Source of the DNA: Paenibacillus sp. JQZ6Y-1
GTDB taxonomy: Bacteria; Bacillota; Bacilli; Paenibacillales; Paenibacillaceae
Direction: 5' to 3'
Assembly: GCF_040719145.1 (NCBI RefSeq)
Contig: NZ_JBFDUZ010000001.1
Location: 2,046,001 to 2,110,000, forward strand
DNA: 64,000 nucleotides
Position 1 is the stretch's first letter. Each line of letters starts with the position of its first letter. Below, piece after piece: positions 21,109-30,662 of the stretch. The translations under genes and the position numbers were made by a program. The notes under the pieces were generated by a model. The model had not been told where the DNA came from and ran no database searches. It was given only the letters and a program-made list of their open reading frames with translations.

Positions 21109-24100
21109 ATGAAAAAATGGATGATCTTGTGTCTGGCAGCTTTGATCGCTTTGCCGGGCACAGCAGTAACGTCTGTGTATGCCGATGACAATACATCGAG
21201 CACAACGACAAGTAATACAAGTAACAACGAAACATCCAGTAACAACAGCACCGTTACATCCAACACCTACTCGACGGAAGAGTCTTCCACTTCCACCGAG
21301 AACAGCACTACCTCTACTTCTGGTGGCGGCGGGGGCACTGCTACTACGAATGCAACAACGAACAAACCGGTGATTTCCTTAATTGACGATGCGAGTGTCC
21401 GCATGAAAGTCGGCACTTCATTTGTTGATTCTGGAACGACTGTACAGGATGATGTATACAATGACCTTACCGCAAAGGTAACGTATACACTGAATAGTCA
21501 GTCGGTTGATGCAATCGATACGAACACAGTAGGTACGTATGTGATTCACTACAACGTAACTACTCCAGATGATCGTATCGCGGACGAGGTTACTCGCACA
21601 GTAAACATTGTTGCAGTAGGCGACTATGTGGATCTGTCGACGATTTCGATACCGTCTGCATACGGTATGGCTCAATATGGAGATTATGTATATGTTGCAC
21701 AACGCCAAACAGGTCTTGCTAGAGTAAATCTGTATAGTGGCAAAGTAGAAACCATTGTCAGCTCGGGTAGTTCTTTTATGGCAGTGGCACTAAATACAGA
21801 CGGTGACCTGTTCTACACGGTTGACAGTGACCGTAATATCTACAAGGTGAGTCACACCGATCTTCAGAATCTGCCGCTGAGTGAGAGCAGTTTTAATGCG
21901 AAGAAAACGGTCTATTACTATGCAGCCAATTACAATTACATCTATGGGTTGGCGATAGATGCGCAGAATAATATGTACTTTTCGGATTATACGACCAAAT
22001 CCATTCTAAAACTGCCGCAAGGTTCGACAACGCCTGAAGTGGTATTAAGCAACTTTACCACCTACTTTGCAAGTTTTACGATTGATCCATTAGGCAATCT
22101 GTATATGAGCGGTGGCGGAGATTACAAGCTGTACCGTATCAATGCAACTACACTAAATTCCCTGCCTGTTAGCTCGTCGAATGTAACCGATATTAGTAAC
22201 AATAATTACTATGGTGCATACGGAATGTTCTTTACGCCTGATGGCTCATTCTATGTAGGTGCTAAGTTTAAGAAAAACCAAGAAAACTCAGTGTCGGTAA
22301 AAGCACAACTGAGTTTGAATGGCAAAGCAGAAATGTCCGTCTATCAAGGAGAGACATTTGTAGATCCGGGTGCAAGCGTTGTGCCTGACATCGTGACTCC
22401 AACAGTAACGTACATGTTCAATGGCTCACCTACACCAAGCATTGATACAAATGTAGTAGGTACGTACACCATTCACTACGCTATACCAGCAACATCGCAG
22501 TACGATGCCCAAGAAGTGACGCGTACTCTTACCGTTCAGGCAGTACCTAGCGAACTTACCAAAGTACAAATGAATCGTCCATTTGGATTAGCATATTACA
22601 ATGGCGATGTATATTACACCGATTACGATCGCGGTATATACAAAGTGTCGACTACCACATTCAAAACAGTGAAACTGTTCGATTCGTATCAAATTGTTGC
22701 GATCGCTCTTAACAAACAAGGCGATTTGTTCTATACCAAAGTATCTGACAATACAATTTATAAATTAAGTAGTAAATATGTGCGTTATAGCGCAGAAGGT
22801 ACGTTGAATAAAAGCGACTTTGAAGAATATAGCCGCCAATACTACACTGTACCTGTAGATGAATCTACCAATGATGGTATTAGCATCAATGGCTTGGCAT
22901 TTGACAGCCAAGATCGCCTATATTTCAATGCTGTATCGCAAAATGAGATGGAAATTTCCGGTTCCAAAATCTGGCGTCTTCCTGCTAATTCGACAGACAA
23001 TGTAGAGCTGGTAGCTACTTATCCAGTATCTACGCTGGGTATGACAATTAGCCCATATGGTAACTTGTATATCAATGTGAATGGAAGAAACGGATTTGAA
23101 CTGTATGAAGCAGATGCAGCATTGCTGAATAACGTTCCCGTATCTACCAATCAATTCAGAGCATTAGGCAATACAAACTATGCGTATGGCATCATGTTCC
23201 TGCCTGATCTGACAGGGTACACTAGCTCTGTTCAACCGGCTCAAAACCTGACCAAATTGAACTTCTTGGACAAAGATTATTCCATTCCAGAAGTACAAGA
23301 TATTCCGGTCAGCAACGTGTCATTGGATCAGAACACCCTCAATCTCAAGAAAAATGGTTCTTCTCAAACATTGACAGTAAACATCATGCCTGACAATGCA
23401 ACTCATACTGAATTGGTATGGAAAACAAGCAATCCTCAAGTTGCTACCGTCAAAGATGGTGTAGTCACACCAGTTGGCAAAGGAACAGCGACGATTCTCG
23501 TGTATGTTGCGAATCAACAGGATATGTTTGCCGAAGTCAATGTAACGGTAAAAGATTCCGACAAAACGTCTTCTTCCAGTTCGAATGACCTGAAGCTGAG
23601 CGTGGATGATGGAAAAGGCAAAAACACCGTTCCTTCGACTGCAAGCGTATCGCGTTCGGTACAATCAAACGGTCAAATGCAAGATCAGATTACATTCGAT
23701 TCCGCAGCAATGCTGCAAGCGATCAATACTCTGAAAAGCGCTGCACAGCAAACGGTTCGCCTCGTTGTTCCAGATGCAGCAGATCAAGTGGCTCAAACCG
23801 ATGTAACCTTGCCACTAAACGTATCGCAGGATTTGAAAAATACGGACATGAATCTTGAAATCAGCACCAACGATGTGAAGCTGTCCGTAGCACCATCTTC
23901 TCTGAAGAATGTAAACAACGATCTGTACTTCCACTTTATTCCGCTGAAAACGACAGCACAGCAAAATGCCGTAGCTGCTCGCGCGAAGCAGGAGCAAATC
24001 GTGAAAGACGCGCTGGGTAATGGTAGCATCTCGGTAGTCGGTCGTCCGATGACCATTGAAACCAACCTGCAAAATCAGCCGGTACAACTTGTTATGCCAG

Positions 24101-24936
24101 TTGATAACAGCGTCATTCCAACCAATGCAGCAGATCGCGAACAATGGCTGCAACAGCTGCGTATCTTTATCGAGCACAGTGATGGTGATCGCGAGCTGGT
24201 TCAACCAACGGTTGTGTCTTATGGCACGAATGAAACAGGTCTGCAATTCACTGTTAACAAATTCAGTACGTTTACGATTGTCGATATGGATAAGCTGAAT
24301 GCTTCCAATACGTCAAACTCGACGACAACTGGCAATACCAATTCTGATAACGGAACAAGCGGTACAGTGAAACCAGCCTATATCCAAGGCTACCCTGACC
24401 ACACGTTCCGACCAGATCAAGGCATTACGCGTGCCGAAATGGCATCCCTGCTCTACCGTCTGCAAGCAAGCGGTGGTACAGGAACAGCCGGTACAGTGAA
24501 CTATAGCGATGTATCGTCCAGCTTCTGGGCAAAACAAGCCATCGACGTGATGCAATCCAGTGGTCTGATGAAAGGTCGTACAAGTACTACCTTTGCACCA
24601 GCTCAATTGATTACACGTGCCGAAATGGCTGCTATTGTTAGCCGCTGGCAAGGTCTGAGTGGTACAGGCAGCTCGTTTGCTAGTGATATTAACGGCAACT
24701 GGGCAGAAACGGATATCAAACGCGTTGTAACCGCTGGTCTGATGCAAGGTATTACACCTGCAAGCTTCCAGCCAAACCAACCATTGACCCGTGCACAAGC
24801 AGTGACAATCCTGAACAAAATTCTGGAGAAAACCGCTAATCTGTCTGCTGGTACGACTTCGTGGAAAGACGTCCCGTCCTCCCACTGGGCATATAGCGAC
24901 ATCATGGAAGCTTCTAATTCCTATTCGCTGAAATAA
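21109..24936 (+). CDS. SLH-domain cell-surface protein with Ig-like, beta-propeller-like and BIG2-type domains (copy 2)
   Basis: A 1275 aa paralog of the preceding gene with the same architecture: signal peptide (cleavage after VYA), Thr/Ser-rich linker with a Gly run, two DUF5011-type Ig-like domains each followed by a propeller-like region (APYG/AYGMFF and DPLGNLY repeats), a BIG2-type domain (VWKTSNPQVATV), an uncharacterised segment, and three SLH repeats ending in the shared MEASNSYSLK. The SLH and first Ig-like parts are the most similar, while propeller loops have diverged. The pair arose by tandem duplication. AAAGGGG lies 7 bases before the ATG. Confidence 0.85.
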   Translation: MKKWMILCLAALIALPGTAVTSVYADDNTSSTTTSNTSNNETSSNNSTVTSNTYSTEESSTSTENSTTSTSGGGGGTATTNATTNKPVISLIDDASVRMKVGTSFVDSGTTVQDDVYNDLTAKVTYTLNSQSVDAIDTNTVGTYVIHYNVTTPDDRIADEVTRTVNIVAVGDYVDLSTISIPSAYGMAQYGDYVYVAQRQTGLARVNLYSGKVETIVSSGSSFMAVALNTDGDLFYTVDSDRNIYKVSHTDLQNLPLSESSFNAKKTVYYYAANYNYIYGLAIDAQNNMYFSDYTTKSILKLPQGSTTPEVVLSNFTTYFASFTIDPLGNLYMSGGGDYKLYRINATTLNSLPVSSSNVTDISNNNYYGAYGMFFTPDGSFYVGAKFKKNQENSVSVKAQLSLNGKAEMSVYQGETFVDPGASVVPDIVTPTVTYMFNGSPTPSIDTNVVGTYTIHYAIPATSQYDAQEVTRTLTVQAVPSELTKVQMNRPFGLAYYNGDVYYTDYDRGIYKVSTTTFKTVKLFDSYQIVAIALNKQGDLFYTKVSDNTIYKLSSKYVRYSAEGTLNKSDFEEYSRQYYTVPVDESTNDGISINGLAFDSQDRLYFNAVSQNEMEISGSKIWRLPANSTDNVELVATYPVSTLGMTISPYGNLYINVNGRNGFELYEADAALLNNVPVSTNQFRALGNTNYAYGIMFLPDLTGYTSSVQPAQNLTKLNFLDKDYSIPEVQDIPVSNVSLDQNTLNLKKNGSSQTLTVNIMPDNATHTELVWKTSNPQVATVKDGVVTPVGKGTATILVYVANQQDMFAEVNVTVKDSDKTSSSSSNDLKLSVDDGKGKNTVPSTASVSRSVQSNGQMQDQITFDSAAMLQAINTLKSAAQQTVRLVVPDAADQVAQTDVTLPLNVSQDLKNTDMNLEISTNDVKLSVAPSSLKNVNNDLYFHFIPLKTTAQQNAVAARAKQEQIVKDALGNGSISVVGRPMTIETNLQNQPVQLVMPVDNSVIPTNAADREQWLQQLRIFIEHSDGDRELVQPTVVSYGTNETGLQFTVNKFSTFTIVDMDKLNASNTSNSTTTGNTNSDNGTSGTVKPAYIQGYPDHTFRPDQGITRAEMASLLYRLQASGGTGTAGTVNYSDVSSSFWAKQAIDVMQSSGLMKGRTSTTFAPAQLITRAEMAAIVSRWQGLSGTGSSFASDINGNWAETDIKRVVTAGLMQGITPASFQPNQPLTRAQAVTILNKILEKTANLSAGTTSWKDVPSSHWAYSDIMEASNSYSLK

Positions 24937-25028
24937 GCCACTCTACCATAGATCAGGTAAGCCAGTAAAAGGCGAGCAAGAGTCTAGATGTAGATCATAG
25001 CAATGACGAGTAAAATGATGGTGTAACC

Positions 25029-25066
25029 AAAAAAAGGCAGTCCTTATAATGGGGCTGCCTTTTTTG
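25029..25066. terminator. Bidirectional terminator
   Basis: AAAAAGGCAG (25031-25040) pairs with CTGCCTTTTT (25055-25064). It lies between S-layer gene 2 and the convergent regulator gene. Confidence 0.85.
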
Positions 25067-25118
25067 ATGTGAATATTTACATTCTGCCTGTCTACTTCGT
25101 GGTTCTGTTCTACGTAGC

Positions 25119-27491
25119 TCATGAAATGGAGTCGCGTACCTGCAAGCTATCTTCTCCCTCACTACCATGATGCAGCTTGCGATATTGACCCGGTGTACAG
25201 CCCATTTCCTTTTTAAATTTACGGATAAAGTTAGCCGTATCCAAATACCCTACCCTCACAATAATATCCTTGAGCGGATCATCCGTTTCCGTAATCTGAC
25301 GAATCACCTCATCTCGACGTAGCTGCCAAATATATTGGGAGAACGTCTGCCCTGTCTTATCCTTGAACGTCCGGCTCAAATACGAACTCGAAATGGAAAA
25401 TTGCTGCGATATGGCTTCCAGACTGAGCGCATAATCGCAATACTGCTCATGCACATGCGCAACCACTCGATCCATAAGCGATACCTGTTCGGTTTCCTGC
25501 TTATGCTCGGCACATGCGCAGATACGTACAGCCAATTGCTGCAAGCGTCCTTCCAGTTTCTCTGCCGTTTCAAATGCCGACAACTGAGGCATATCACGCA
25601 GACTCCCTAACAAGCCTGCATCTGTCGCAGCACGTAGCACCGTATTGAGCAGATCAAACAATATACATCGCATCAGCGGCAATGGTAGCGACTCACTATG
25701 CACGCCTGTCGTGATCACATGAATCATATGACTCGCAACCTGAATATTCCCCTGCTTCAAGCTCTGGGACAGCTTCAGCAGCGATTCATTACTAATCCAG
25801 TATTGCCCGCTGCCTTGACGATCGTCTTCGTCATGCAATTGATTAAAATAAATGACAGTCGCATCGTCCCCACTCACCCGATATTCCATCGCAGTGGCAG
25901 CTTCGATAAACGATTGGTTGATCGCTTCCAATTGCTCATACACATTACCTACACCTACATTCGGACGCGTGCCATAATGCTTGTACACAATATCGCGCAC
26001 CGCTTCCACAATCCCAGTCATACTATCGGCTGCTGTATCCTCATCCTGCGGCTGCCAGCAAACGGCAAGCGCTAATCGATTGCTGGATGAGTATTCCACG
26101 CCATACACGTGGGCAGATAATGCTTCCAGTTGCACCTCGCTCAAAATGTCCGGCAGCGTCAAATAAGGACTATATGTTTCATCCAGCAGCTCCACATTGC
26201 TCTGCTCTGACGCTGATTCGGGACGATGAGCGATCAGAGTATCACCCGACACGATCATGACAAAATAACGTTGACCCTCTTCCCGCAGTCCCAAGCCGTC
26301 GATCAATCGCGCCGTCTCTACATCATCCGGCTGTCCGTGCTTCATCAGCATCAATAGACATTGATGTCGCACATACGGCTCCTGTAAGCCGACACGATCA
26401 CGGTAATCCAGCAGGGTCTGGCGAATCCATGCCCATTCGTTATTTAGCGGCTGTGTAGACGCTTTGCCACTTGAGGAGGTGGTAGAACCACTGCGACTCT
26501 GAGCGAACTCCACGAGATCGCGTAGCGGACCGTATTGGCGTCTTGCCAGCATAACCGCTACTGGAATACCAGCCAGCGCTACCAGTGCGAAGATTAGTAC
26601 AATCAGCGTCTGCACATGGAAGATACGGCTAAAGAACTGATCGCTTGGCATCGTGGTGACATATGTCCAGCCGTTTTCCTCTGATTCCACGGCTACGACC
26701 GACTGCTGCTTGCCGTTCAGCTCTAGATTATGAATACCGGACTTTAGTTCTGATAGTTTGCCCAGCTCTAACGGTGTGGGCGGTGTATCATGATTATTAG
26801 TCGTCAGCACATGACCATTATTATCGAAAATATAACTGTTGCCCTTGAAGTCGCTCAATACCGAATCCATCATACCGGTCAGGCGCGATTCATTAATCAA
26901 ATACACCACGGTTGCATACGGATACGCATCGGTCGGCTTGATCGGCACCATATGTACCAACATCGATGATTGGCGCGAATTGACGCTCACTTCTTCCGCA
27001 GGACGCGTGAGAGGATACTTGATTTCGTTCAGATCACGCCGGATCGCCTGCTGATCCCAACTCGTAAATCTATAGGTTTTACCGAAGACCACATTCAGCC
27101 CGCTTAATCCATCCGACGAATAAATGACTGAATCATTGTGAAAATACAGCAGCAGATCATCCACAATCGCACTATTGGCACGATATTGATCCAAGCGCCT
27201 AATCGCTTCGCTGCTATAATACGGATGCTTGACCATATAGCGAGTCAGACTGTTGTCATAGCTCATCCGAATCGCAATATCACGTAGCTCTGTCATCCGC
27301 CCATCAATTGTCATCCGCACCTGATTGAGCTGATTCACATTGGACTGCTCAATCTCAGTACGTAGACTTTTAACAGCACTTTGATAAATAAAAATAGTAA
27401 TCACAATCAGCGGAATCAGAAAAATAAGCAAATATGACACCATATAACTCCGCTGCAAACGGGAACCTGAGCCTGTACGTTTAAACCTCAT
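25119..27491 (-). CDS. Membrane-anchored sensor with AraC-type DNA-binding domain
   Basis: A 790 aa one-component regulator. Two membrane segments (near residues 15-35, YLLIFLIPLIVITIFIY, and about 290-315) enclose an extracellular Cache-like sensor region. A cytoplasmic linker follows, then a C-terminal AraC domain with two helix-turn-helix units (ISQQFSISSSYLSRTFKDKTG and IIVRVGYLDTANFIRKFKKEMG). This architecture is typical of Paenibacillus and of Bacillus YtdP/YesS-type regulators of polysaccharide uptake. The ATG at 27491 has GAGGAGGAG just ahead. The likely target is a nearby sugar operon such as the LplB/C/A genes at 12.7 kb, but this is inference. Confidence 0.85.
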   Translation of the reverse strand: MRFKRTGSGSRLQRSYMVSYLLIFLIPLIVITIFIYQSAVKSLRTEIEQSNVNQLNQVRMTIDGRMTELRDIAIRMSYDNSLTRYMVKHPYYSSEAIRRLDQYRANSAIVDDLLLYFHNDSVIYSSDGLSGLNVVFGKTYRFTSWDQQAIRRDLNEIKYPLTRPAEEVSVNSRQSSMLVHMVPIKPTDAYPYATVVYLINESRLTGMMDSVLSDFKGNSYIFDNNGHVLTTNNHDTPPTPLELGKLSELKSGIHNLELNGKQQSVVAVESEENGWTYVTTMPSDQFFSRIFHVQTLIVLIFALVALAGIPVAVMLARRQYGPLRDLVEFAQSRSGSTTSSSGKASTQPLNNEWAWIRQTLLDYRDRVGLQEPYVRHQCLLMLMKHGQPDDVETARLIDGLGLREEGQRYFVMIVSGDTLIAHRPESASEQSNVELLDETYSPYLTLPDILSEVQLEALSAHVYGVEYSSSNRLALAVCWQPQDEDTAADSMTGIVEAVRDIVYKHYGTRPNVGVGNVYEQLEAINQSFIEAATAMEYRVSGDDATVIYFNQLHDEDDRQGSGQYWISNESLLKLSQSLKQGNIQVASHMIHVITTGVHSESLPLPLMRCILFDLLNTVLRAATDAGLLGSLRDMPQLSAFETAEKLEGRLQQLAVRICACAEHKQETEQVSLMDRVVAHVHEQYCDYALSLEAISQQFSISSSYLSRTFKDKTGQTFSQYIWQLRRDEVIRQITETDDPLKDIIVRVGYLDTANFIRKFKKEMGCTPGQYRKLHHGSEGEDSLQVRDSIS

Positions 27492-27896
27492 CCGTCTCCT
27501 CCTCACGCGCCTTTATCCGCAACAAACGGTAATGGCACCAATGAATTATGGAATACGCAACAACGTGATCGTGGTTGTTGATCGGAAATGTGGAACAAAG
27601 CTTACTGTTTCTGTAAATGATTGTGATTATTCGCAAATGACGTTCCATCCATGAAAATGTTCATAACATTACAATGATTGATTTTACAAAACGAGAACAT
27701 GATTAACCCAATTGTAACTTATTTTCGCTATCTGAAAAGGCTTAACTTTAGTTGAATGCCAAATTTAGTACTTTTTGATCACCTTTTCCTAACGTAGCAT
27801 TTACACAGTCTGTTGCAAAACAAAACATATAGGAAAAGTAATCCTTAGCTATATGAGCGAAATATTGTATTTGTAAGGATTGTAATACAGAAAGGA
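27492..27896. other. AT-rich intergenic region, no gene seen
   Basis: About 400 bases between divergent genes. The only structure I notice is a loose inverted repeat, CATATAG (27826-27832) and CTATATG further right, separated by about 16 bases. No protein-like reading frame is present. Confidence 0.5.
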
Positions 27897-27925
27897 ATGA
27901 CTTTTTCCAATCATTCTGGTATGAT
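27897..27925 (+). promoter_or_regulatory. Extended -10 promoter for the mini-ORF and rsgA
   Basis: TGGTATGAT gives an extended -10 (27917-27925) with a weak ATGACT -35 region 17 bases upstream. It would start a transcript near 27932, covering both the 24-codon frame and rsgA. Confidence 0.45.
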
Positions 27926-27958
27926 GAACACGAAATCCCAACAGAAAGGATGATGATC

Positions 27959-28033
27959 ATGAGAACCTTTACATTTTTTCGTAGCCGTCCGACGCCCTTG
28001 ACCATTTCTGAATTGGGAGCCATGACCGGATAA
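27959..28033 (+). CDS. Possible 24-codon leader peptide upstream of rsgA
   Basis: ATG at 27959, stop TAA at 28031-28033, encoding a short peptide that starts MRTFTFFRSRPTPL and ends ELGAMTG. AGAAAGGAT sits 8 to 9 bases upstream. The rsgA start lies 40 bases after its stop. The peptide has Arg-Pro and Pro-Leu pairs but no run of one amino acid. It could be a leader peptide or a small protein; I know of no homolog. Confidence 0.4.
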   Translation: MRTFTFFRSRPTPLTISELGAMTG

Positions 28034-28073
28034 CGTATCATATGCTCCCTTACATCCAAAGGAGCTAATCGAA

Positions 28074-29192
28074 TTGAATACAAATACGAATACCAATAGA
28101 ACTACAAATACCCACGCCATCATGCACGACTATGGATACAATGATCATTTTGCCCGCGCGTTTCACGAACTAGAGCAAGGTACACCACTGATTCCGGCGC
28201 GAGTAACGGCTGTATTTAAGCATGTGCTGCGCGTAGTCTCCGCAGATGGCGAGCAATTGGCACGTCCGAAAAGCTCTGCCTTTCGTGATGCGCTACGTAC
28301 CGAACGTCCGGCAATTGGCGATTTTGTCGCATTGGAGAGTCATCCGGGCGATACGTCGCTGATCCATGCTGTTCTACCGCGTCAGACGCTGTTCTTACGT
28401 GATGATCCAGACCCGGATGAGCAGCAGCAGGTGGTTGCAGCGAATTTTGATTATTGTTTTCTCGTCAATTCAGCCAATAATGACTTCAACATTAATCGAT
28501 TGGAGCGCTATTTAACCATCGCTTGGAACAGCGGTGCCAATCCAGTCGTTGTGCTAACCAAAGCAGATCTAGCGGACAATCTGTCTACTTATCTGGATGA
28601 GCTAGAAGCCGCGGCGCTTGGCGTACCGATCTTCGCTGTAGATAGTCTGAGCGGCAACGGATTTCCAGAGCTGCGCGCTCTGCTCTCCCCTGGTCAAACG
28701 ATTGTGCTACTTGGCTCGTCAGGTGTCGGTAAATCGTCACTGGTCAACGCTTTAGCTGGCGAGGAAAAAATGAAAACGAGCGGTATTCGCGAAGATGATG
28801 CGCGTGGTCGTCATACAACGACGCACCGCGAGTTGCATCTGCTGTCTAGTGGTGTCATTGTCATTGATACACCGGGTATGAGAGGGCTTGGCGTAGGTCA
28901 AGCTTCAGAGGGGTTAGAAGAAACCTTTAGCGATATTGAAGCGCTGGGCGAGCATTGTCGATTCGCCGATTGCTCGCACGAAAACGAACCCGGCTGTGCC
29001 GTACAACAGGCATTAACCGACGGAACGCTTTCCTCCAAGCATTATATTAACTGGCAAAAGCTCAAACGTGAGATCGCCTTTAATGAGCGTAAACAAAACA
29101 GCCAGCAAATGCGTCAGGATAAGCAAAAGTGGAAAGCAATCACCAAAGCCCATAAAGCGAACAAAAACAGTCCCAAAAAAAGCCTAAGATAG
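28074..29192 (+). CDS. rsgA: Ribosome small-subunit-dependent GTPase A
   Basis: A 372 aa circularly permuted GTPase: the G4 motif (VVLTKADL) precedes G1 (GSSGVGKSS, residues 214-222) and G3 (DTPGM). The N-terminal OB-fold and a C-terminal zinc module with CRFADCSHENEPGC match RsgA/YjeQ, which checks late 30S subunit maturation. Translation starts at a TTG with AAAGGAG 8 bases upstream. The extreme N-terminus is a low-complexity Asn/Thr stretch. It is longer than the usual 290-300 aa and stands apart from the cell-division/kinase genes that normally accompany rsgA, so it may be a second paralog. Confidence 0.9.
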   Translation: MNTNTNTNRTTNTHAIMHDYGYNDHFARAFHELEQGTPLIPARVTAVFKHVLRVVSADGEQLARPKSSAFRDALRTERPAIGDFVALESHPGDTSLIHAVLPRQTLFLRDDPDPDEQQQVVAANFDYCFLVNSANNDFNINRLERYLTIAWNSGANPVVVLTKADLADNLSTYLDELEAAALGVPIFAVDSLSGNGFPELRALLSPGQTIVLLGSSGVGKSSLVNALAGEEKMKTSGIREDDARGRHTTTHRELHLLSSGVIVIDTPGMRGLGVGQASEGLEETFSDIEALGEHCRFADCSHENEPGCAVQQALTDGTLSSKHYINWQKLKREIAFNERKQNSQQMRQDKQKWKAITKAHKANKNSPKKSLR

Positions 29193-29228
29193 CATCTGCT
29201 TGGACATATTGTTGGAATGTAGTCATGC

Positions 29229-29290
29229 AAAAAGCTTCACTTTCTCTACGCGGTTCTCAGAACCAGTGGAAGAAAGTGAAGCTTTTTAGG
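29229..29290. terminator. Bidirectional terminator between rsgA and murB
   Basis: A 17-base stem (29229-29245 with 29271-29287) with an inner GGTTCT/AACC hairpin, flanked by A5 and T5. Confidence 0.85.
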
Positions 29291-29370
29291 TATCGTACGC
29301 TATGAACGGTTTTATCATATTTGAACCGTTATATGGTATGTTAACGGTTATACTGCCTGTTATTGAAAAC

Positions 29371-30393
29371 TTACAAAATGACAACTTCCGGCTCCGGTAC
29401 AAAACCAAATCGTGCATCTACCTTTTCCTGCACCAGATGAATCAGATACAGAATATCGCTAGCCGTTGCGCCGCCAGTATTTTGAATAAAATTACCGTGA
29501 TGCGGTGAAATACGCGCCTGTCCATGCTGTGTACCGCGCAATCCCAGCTCGTCCACCAGCTTACCAGTCGGTTGACCGAAATCGTAATTATTTTTGAATA
29601 CCGACCCACAGCACGCATGATCAAAGTGGTGCTTACCGCCGCGATCTTCGATCACATCATGAAATGCTTGCGGAACGGTATAGCCTGCTGCTTCTAGACG
29701 TGGAATCCAATTTTTGTAATAGGCAAAATATTCTGGTAAGATCGATGACGCGATGCTCGACTCTCTCATCTCGCGCATAATCTCATCCCACTGCTCCTTT
29801 TCAGGCAGCGTGTAATCCCCGATATGCAGATCCGCACCAACAATGATCCACGGATTTTGCTGAAAAATGGACTGCTTGTACGCATACTGACATTGCTCTA
29901 CACCAATCTGCTGCATGCCCTTTTCCGGGTGCATCACATCAATATAATACACACGCTCCAGCAGACCACTAATATCGTGTTTAAAATATTTGGCATTCAT
30001 ATAAATGCCCGCCCCCATCGTACCCGGTAGCAAATACGTAAAATCCATTCCTTGTATACCGGTCATCACACCAATCAGTGCTAGCCAAGTCATCGGCACC
30101 CCTGCCGAGACGAATAGCCGATTTGTAGAGAATTCGAGTTCTACATGGCGCTTGAGCGACAGGAACAGCATATCGTCCTGTGGCTGATCTGGGAACAGTA
30201 TATTAGAGCCCATACCGAACCATTTTACACCCAGTCCTTTTTGATGACTGCCTTCCAGCAGTGTGACCAGTTCGGCAGTCGTTGCAGGCTGTCCCAGATG
30301 CCGTGCAGTGCCACCAATTTCATAGGTCGAATAAGGAGCCAGACTGGCATTCAGCTGGCATAATTGATCAAATTGCAATGTGTTCACATTCAT
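29371..30393 (-). CDS. murB: UDP-N-acetylenolpyruvoylglucosamine reductase
   Basis: A 340 aa FAD enzyme that reduces UDP-GlcNAc-enolpyruvate with NADPH to UDP-MurNAc in cytoplasmic peptidoglycan synthesis. FAD-binding features are YEIGG near the N-terminus and GMGSN. The proton-donor Ser is S264 in CCGSVFKN, and the C-terminal Glu lies in EPEVVIL. The start at 30393 has GAGGGG 5 bases upstream. The gene is not beside other mur or fts genes. Firmicutes often carry two MurB proteins, so this may be the accessory one. Confidence 0.9.
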   Translation of the reverse strand: MNVNTLQFDQLCQLNASLAPYSTYEIGGTARHLGQPATTAELVTLLEGSHQKGLGVKWFGMGSNILFPDQPQDDMLFLSLKRHVELEFSTNRLFVSAGVPMTWLALIGVMTGIQGMDFTYLLPGTMGAGIYMNAKYFKHDISGLLERVYYIDVMHPEKGMQQIGVEQCQYAYKQSIFQQNPWIIVGADLHIGDYTLPEKEQWDEIMREMRESSIASSILPEYFAYYKNWIPRLEAAGYTVPQAFHDVIEDRGGKHHFDHACCGSVFKNNYDFGQPTGKLVDELGLRGTQHGQARISPHHGNFIQNTGGATASDILYLIHLVQEKVDARFGFVPEPEVVIL

Positions 30394-30662
30394 CGTAACC
30401 CCTCTGTTCATACCCCAAATGTTTGCTTCTCTCTTTTACGTATTGTTCACATGTATATTCCAATTGCCAACAATCGGCATCTTACCTATTATAGATAAGC
30501 TCGACTGAAAACCCAAGCATAAAAAAATAATAATTTTCTCATTTTCATGACTTTTTCAACATATTCATTGACTATGCCTGTGAACAGGCGTAAAATTTTA
30601 AATTGCGATTATATAAGATTCACGTGTATGCTCTACCCATTTTTGAATAAAAGGTGATAATT

